This document shows, piece by piece, positions 13,070 to 15,966 of a stretch of DNA of 15,966 nucleotides; positions within the stretch are counted from its first letter, which is position 1, and each line of letters opens with the position of its first letter. Source of the stretch: DATAWZ01 sp036266975 (GTDB lineage Bacteria; Actinomycetota; Thermoleophilia; Solirubrobacterales; Solirubrobacteraceae); contig DATAWZ010000174.1 in assembly GCA_036266975.1 (NCBI GenBank), positions 1-15,966 of the forward strand, given 5' to 3'. The notes under the pieces are model-generated. The model ran no database searches. It had not been told where the DNA came from and worked only from the letters and a program-made list of their open reading frames with translations. A program made the position numbers and the translations under genes.

Positions 13070-14939
13070 ATCCTGCCCGATGAAGATGGGCATAGACCTC
13101 GCGCGCGGTCTTGCCCGGGAGGCCCGGGACCGCGGAGAGCTCCTCGCGGGAGGCGGTGAGCACCGCGTCCGGCGAGCCGAAGTGGGTGAGCAGCGCGCGC
13201 TTGCGCACCGCGCCGATGCCCGGCAGCCCGTCGAGGATCGAGGCGGTCATCGCGCGGTCGCGGCGGGTGCGGTGGTGGGTGATCGCGAAGCGGTGCGCCT
13301 CGTCGCGCACGCGCTGGAGCAGCTGCAGCTCGGCGGTGTCGTGGTCGAGCACGAGCGGCGCGCGCTTGCCGGGGAGGAAGAGCTCCTCCAGGCGCTTGGC
13401 CAGCGAGATCACCACGACGCCGCGCTCGCGCAGCCCCGCGAGCGGCGGCAGTCCGGCCGACAGCTGGCCCTTGCCGCCGTCGATGACGATCAGGCTCGGC
13501 AGCGTCGCGAAGCTCGCGTCGTAGTCGCGGTCGTGGGGGGAGATGTCGGCCTGGCGCTCCCACTGCGCGGCGCGGCGCCCGAGCACCTCGGCCATCGAGG
13601 CGAAGTCGTCCGAGCCCTCGACGGTGCGGATCGTGAACCGCCGGTAGTCGGACTTCTTGGGTGCCCCGCCCTCGAAGACGACCATCGAGGCGACCGTGTG
13701 GGTCCCGCCCAGGTTGGAGATGTCGAAGCACTCGATGCGGATCGGCGGCGCGTCCAGGCCGAGCGCCCGCTGGAGCCCCTCGAGCGCGACGACGCGGCGC
13801 TCGCGGCGGCGCTCGTCCTTCAGGCGCTCCTGGTCGAGCGAGAGCTTGGCGTTGCGCTCGGCGAGCTCGAGGATGCGGCGCTTGTCGCCCCGCTCGGCCG
13901 CCCGCAGCTCGACGCGGCCGCCGCGCGCCTGGGTCAGGGCCTCGGCGAGCGCGGTGGCGTCGGCCAGCTCGCGCTGCACGACGATCTGGGCCGGGATCGA
14001 CTGAGCCCCGCCGTAGTACTGGAGCATGAACTCCTCGGCCACCTCCCCGAGGTCGCGCTCGGTCTCGTTCGAGAGGTAGAAGGACTGGCGGTCGGAGAGG
14101 ACCCCGTCGCGGACCTGGAAGACCTGGGCGTTGGCGTCGGTGCCCTTCAGCGCGACCGCGACCGCGTCGAGCGTGCCCACCGACTCGCGCGCGACGCGCT
14201 GACGCTCCAGCAGCGAGCGCACCGCGCGCAGGCGGTTGCGCTCGAGCGCGGCCTGCTCGAACTCCTGGGCGGCGGCGGCGTCGCGCATGCGCTGCTCGAG
14301 GTTCGTCTCGATCTCGCGGTAGCGGCCGGAGAGGAAGGCGACCACGCCGTCGATCGACTCGCGGTAGCGCTCGGGGCTCACGTAGCCGACGCAGGGCGCC
14401 TCGCAGCGCTTGATGTAGTAGTCCAGGCACGGCGAGCCGCTGCGCCGGCCGGGCTCCGCGCCGGTGCAGGAGCGGAACTGGAAGACCTTGGTCAGCAGGT
14501 CCAGGGTCCCGCGCACGCGCTTGGCGCTCGAGTAGGGGCCGAAGTAGGCGCGGTTCGGGCGATGGCGCTCGCGCGTGAAGTAGACGCGCGGATACTCCTC
14601 GTCGAGCGAGATCGCGATGAACGGGTAGGACTTGTCGTCGCGCAGGCGGATGTTGAACCGCGGCCGGTACTGCTTGATGAAGCTCTGCTCGGCGAGCAGC
14701 GCCTCGGCCTCGCTGTTGACCACGATGCATTCGATCCGCTGCACGGCGGCGACCATCTCGGCGTGCCCGGGGCTGCTGGGGACGTTCGCCTTGGCGAAGT
14801 GCGAGGCGACCCGCTTGCGCACCGACTTGGCCTTGCCGACGTAGATCACGCGATCCTTCTCGTCGCGGAACAGGTAGACGCCCGGCTGGTCGGGCAGCTC
14901 GCGGCGCTGGGCGGTGATCTGCTCCTCGCGGTTCGGCAC
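13068..14939 (-). CDS. uvrC: UvrABC excinuclease subunit C
   Basis: 623 residues. UvrC makes both incisions around bulky DNA lesions recognised by UvrA and UvrB. Domains in order: GIY-YIG nuclease (GVYLF at 20-24, VIYVGKA at 31-37), four cysteines at 158, 171, 179 and 183 with the spacing of the iron-sulfur cluster known in E. coli UvrC, a UvrB-binding helix pair (AAAAQEFEQAALERNRLRAV), the RNase H-like nuclease starting at IECFDISNLGG and containing VIDGGKGQL, and a double helix-hairpin-helix (LPGIGAVRKRAL, VPGLPGKTAREV). The GTG at 14937-14939 is chosen because the longer frame overlaps the divergent gene. No Shine-Dalgarno sequence is seen, but TATGCT ends six bases upstream, so leaderless initiation is possible. 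Confidence 0.97.
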   Translation of the reverse strand: MPNREEQITAQRRELPDQPGVYLFRDEKDRVIYVGKAKSVRKRVASHFAKANVPSSPGHAEMVAAVQRIECIVVNSEAEALLAEQSFIKQYRPRFNIRLRDDKSYPFIAISLDEEYPRVYFTRERHRPNRAYFGPYSSAKRVRGTLDLLTKVFQFRSCTGAEPGRRSGSPCLDYYIKRCEAPCVGYVSPERYRESIDGVVAFLSGRYREIETNLEQRMRDAAAAQEFEQAALERNRLRAVRSLLERQRVARESVGTLDAVAVALKGTDANAQVFQVRDGVLSDRQSFYLSNETERDLGEVAEEFMLQYYGGAQSIPAQIVVQRELADATALAEALTQARGGRVELRAAERGDKRRILELAERNAKLSLDQERLKDERRRERRVVALEGLQRALGLDAPPIRIECFDISNLGGTHTVASMVVFEGGAPKKSDYRRFTIRTVEGSDDFASMAEVLGRRAAQWERQADISPHDRDYDASFATLPSLIVIDGGKGQLSAGLPPLAGLRERGVVVISLAKRLEELFLPGKRAPLVLDHDTAELQLLQRVRDEAHRFAITHHRTRRDRAMTASILDGLPGIGAVRKRALLTHFGSPDAVLTASREELSAVPGLPGKTAREVYAHLHRAG

Positions 14940-14945
14940 GATCCG

Positions 14946-14972
14946 AGCATAGGGTCCGCCGCGCACTAGGCT
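14946..14972. promoter_or_regulatory. possible divergent -10 boxes for uvrC and the neighbouring gene
   Basis: Only 40 bases separate the two divergent start codons. On the minus strand TATGCT (14946-14951) ends six bases before the uvrC GTG. On the plus strand TAGGCT (14967-14972) ends seven bases before the GTG at 14980. Neither gene has a ribosome binding site. Both therefore look like leaderless transcripts. No -35 boxes are convincing. Confidence 0.35.
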
Positions 14973-14979
14973 GCCGCCC

Positions 14980-15450
14980 GTGCCCACGCCGCTACAGTCG
15001 CGAGAGTTCTTCTCCGCCACGTGGGCGGGCGAGGGCGCCTGGCACGCTCCGCGGCTCCTGCGCCGGCTCCCGCTGCCGCACCGGCTGCGCTTTCAGAGCT
15101 CGACAACCTGGCTGACCGACACGACCTGGCTCGTCCACGACCGGCTCGAGTGGAGCGACGGGCGGATCGAGCACCGCGGGGGCCTTGCGACCCTGCTCGC
15201 CCCGGACCGCATCGCGCTCAGCTACGACGGGATGGTCGGCGGCACCGAGCTGCACCTGCGCGAGGACGGCTTCACCTTCCTGCCCTACCGGCTCCTGGCC
15301 GCGGTGCCGTGGGTGCCGGTCCCGCTGCTGCTGGACTGCACCGACCACTGCGAGCTGCTCGCCGACGGGTCGCTGCTCGACACGCTCGACCTGGCGCTGG
15401 CCGGCGTGAGCGTCGGCCGCCTGGTCCTGAGGCTGCGCGCGATCAGCTGA
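14980..15450 (+). CDS. hypothetical protein, possibly lipocalin-like beta-barrel
   Basis: 156 residues from a GTG at 14980. The sequence has regular amphipathic strands: RFQSSTTWLTDTTWLVHDRLEW, IEHRGGLATLLAPDRIALSYDG, TELHLREDGFTFLPYRLLAAVPW, then LLDCTDHCELLADGSLLDTLDLALAGVSVGRLVLRLR. This pattern of D-G turns between strands suggests a small beta-barrel such as a lipocalin or DUF1579-type fold, but I do not recognise the family. There is no signal peptide or membrane segment. Two cysteines (DCTDHC) sit close together. It diverges from uvrC by 40 bases, and its stop overlaps the convergent membrane-protein gene by 8 bases. Confidence 0.75.
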   Translation: MPTPLQSREFFSATWAGEGAWHAPRLLRRLPLPHRLRFQSSTTWLTDTTWLVHDRLEWSDGRIEHRGGLATLLAPDRIALSYDGMVGGTELHLREDGFTFLPYRLLAAVPWVPVPLLLDCTDHCELLADGSLLDTLDLALAGVSVGRLVLRLRAIS

Positions 15451-15805
15451 GGCTGCGCGACTCGCGCCAGACCTGGACCAGCGCCCAGATGGCCAGGCCG
15501 AGCACGATGAAGAACGCGAGCTCGCCGGCCGTGGTCTGCGAGAGGCGGCCCTCGCACGCCGCGTCAGCGACGATCGCGCCGACGGCGATGTAGCCGATCG
15601 CGCGCTGCCGGTCCTCGAGCGAGCGCAGGCGGTAACCGCTCTCGCGGTACATCCGCAGCGCGAGCAGGCCGATCGCCACGCCGAGCAGCGCGCCCAGCGC
15701 CGCGCTGATCGTGTTCGCGGCCTCGCCGCCCTTGGGCAGCAGGTCGACCGCCGCGGCGGCGCCGCAGATGATCAGGACGTTGCGCAGCGCCTTCACGCTG
15801 CACAT
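15443..15805 (-). CDS. small multi-pass membrane protein, unknown function
   Basis: 120 residues with three or four hydrophobic segments: about 9-22 (NVLIICGAAAAVDL, amphipathic), about 34-52 (ISAALGALLGVAIGLLALRMY), about 68-82 (AIGYIAVGAIVADAA) and 93-112 (GELAFFIVLGLAIWALVQVW). A charged loop RESGYRLRSLEDRQR lies between the second and third. I recognise no family. The ATG at 15803-15805 lacks a good ribosome binding site; a GTG three codons later is possible. It starts 11 bases after the stop of the upstream P450-like gene, so the two may be cotranscribed. Its end overlaps the convergent hypothetical gene. Confidence 0.7.
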   Translation of the reverse strand: MCSVKALRNVLIICGAAAAVDLLPKGGEAANTISAALGALLGVAIGLLALRMYRESGYRLRSLEDRQRAIGYIAVGAIVADAACEGRLSQTTAGELAFFIVLGLAIWALVQVWRESRSLS

Positions 15806-15816
15806 GATGCCAGCCG

Positions 15817-15966
15817 TCAGCGGATCTTGGTGAAGTCCAGGTGGACCTCGGCGAACCCGCCGACGGCCATGTTGAGCATCGGCACCGGCGGCTTGCCCGC
15901 GGTGAAGCGGATGTCATCCAAGCGTTCCAGCAGGGTCTGGAAGGCGATCCGGATCTGGGTGCGCGC
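15817..15966 (-). CDS. C-terminal end of a probable cytochrome P450 (partial)
   Basis: The minus frame is open from the window edge to a TGA at 15817-15819, giving 49 residues. They include ARTQIRIAFQTLLERLDDIRF, which fits the end of the P450 L helix (LARxxxRIAFxxLLxRLxDIR), followed by a Pro-containing turn and beta strands MLNMAVGGFAEVHLDF, like the P450 C-terminal strand pair. The haem-binding Cys loop would lie just outside the window, so the call rests on this tail only. It is upstream of, and probably cotranscribed with, the small membrane protein. Confidence 0.6.
   Translation of the reverse strand, partial: ARTQIRIAFQTLLERLDDIRFTAGKPPVPMLNMAVGGFAEVHLDFTKIR

Noticed and set aside
14940..15020. 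UvrC extended to a start at 15020
   Set aside because: It would overlap the divergent hypothetical gene, and the family's conserved N-terminus begins just after the GTG at 14939.

Overview
The window is a high-GC bacterial chromosome segment, by eye around 70% G+C. Genes are closely packed, GTG starts are frequent and one strand dominates. The conserved core (uvrC, rapZ, then gap, pgk, tpiA, gpmI), the LAL-type LuxR regulator, the probable P450 and the GC-rich style all point to Actinobacteria. Thermoleophilia/Solirubrobacterales is the most likely group, but this is inferred from gene order and protein style, not from a database search.

Left part (1-3277): the tail of a plus-strand protein that resembles a transposase C-terminus. 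It is followed by an Hsp20 gene on the minus strand with a well-formed sigma70-like promoter, and divergently by a glycerophosphodiesterase-family gene. Then come three minus-strand genes: a CmoB-like methyltransferase, a cysteine-rich MarR regulator and a DoxX membrane protein. DoxX overlaps gpmI by an ATGA.

Centre (3274-8161): the glycolytic block on the minus strand, transcribed gap, pgk, tpiA, gpmI. Together these convert glyceraldehyde-3-phosphate to 2-phosphoglycerate. The gap-pgk and pgk-tpiA junctions are not plain spacers. Each holds a large structured element.

Right part (8278-15966): a 949-residue ATP-binding LuxR-family regulator, diverging across a perfect 19-bp palindrome from a 76-residue hypothetical gene; a third copy of the structured element; a VOC (glyoxalase-like) gene; rapZ; three abutting perfect 24-bp palindromes; uvrC; a divergent hypothetical gene; a small membrane protein; and the C-terminal end of a probable cytochrome P450.

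The main discovery candidate is a family of three dispersed intergenic elements (5559-5811, 6992-7152, 11511-11675). They share two conserved boxes (AGCATGGCCAGGACGCAGG and TCGAGGACGC-type) separated by variable hairpins and closed by a long terminal stem. The terminal-stem sequence differs completely between copies while the pairing is kept. The main non-Watson-Crick pairs in all three become G-U wobbles on the same relative strand. That argues for selection on a folded RNA of defined polarity rather than a plain transposon terminal repeat. I do not recognise it as a known RNA class. The second unusual structure is the triple palindrome between uvrC and rapZ. The yvcK and whiA genes that usually sit between rapZ and gap in Gram-positive bacteria are not in this window.
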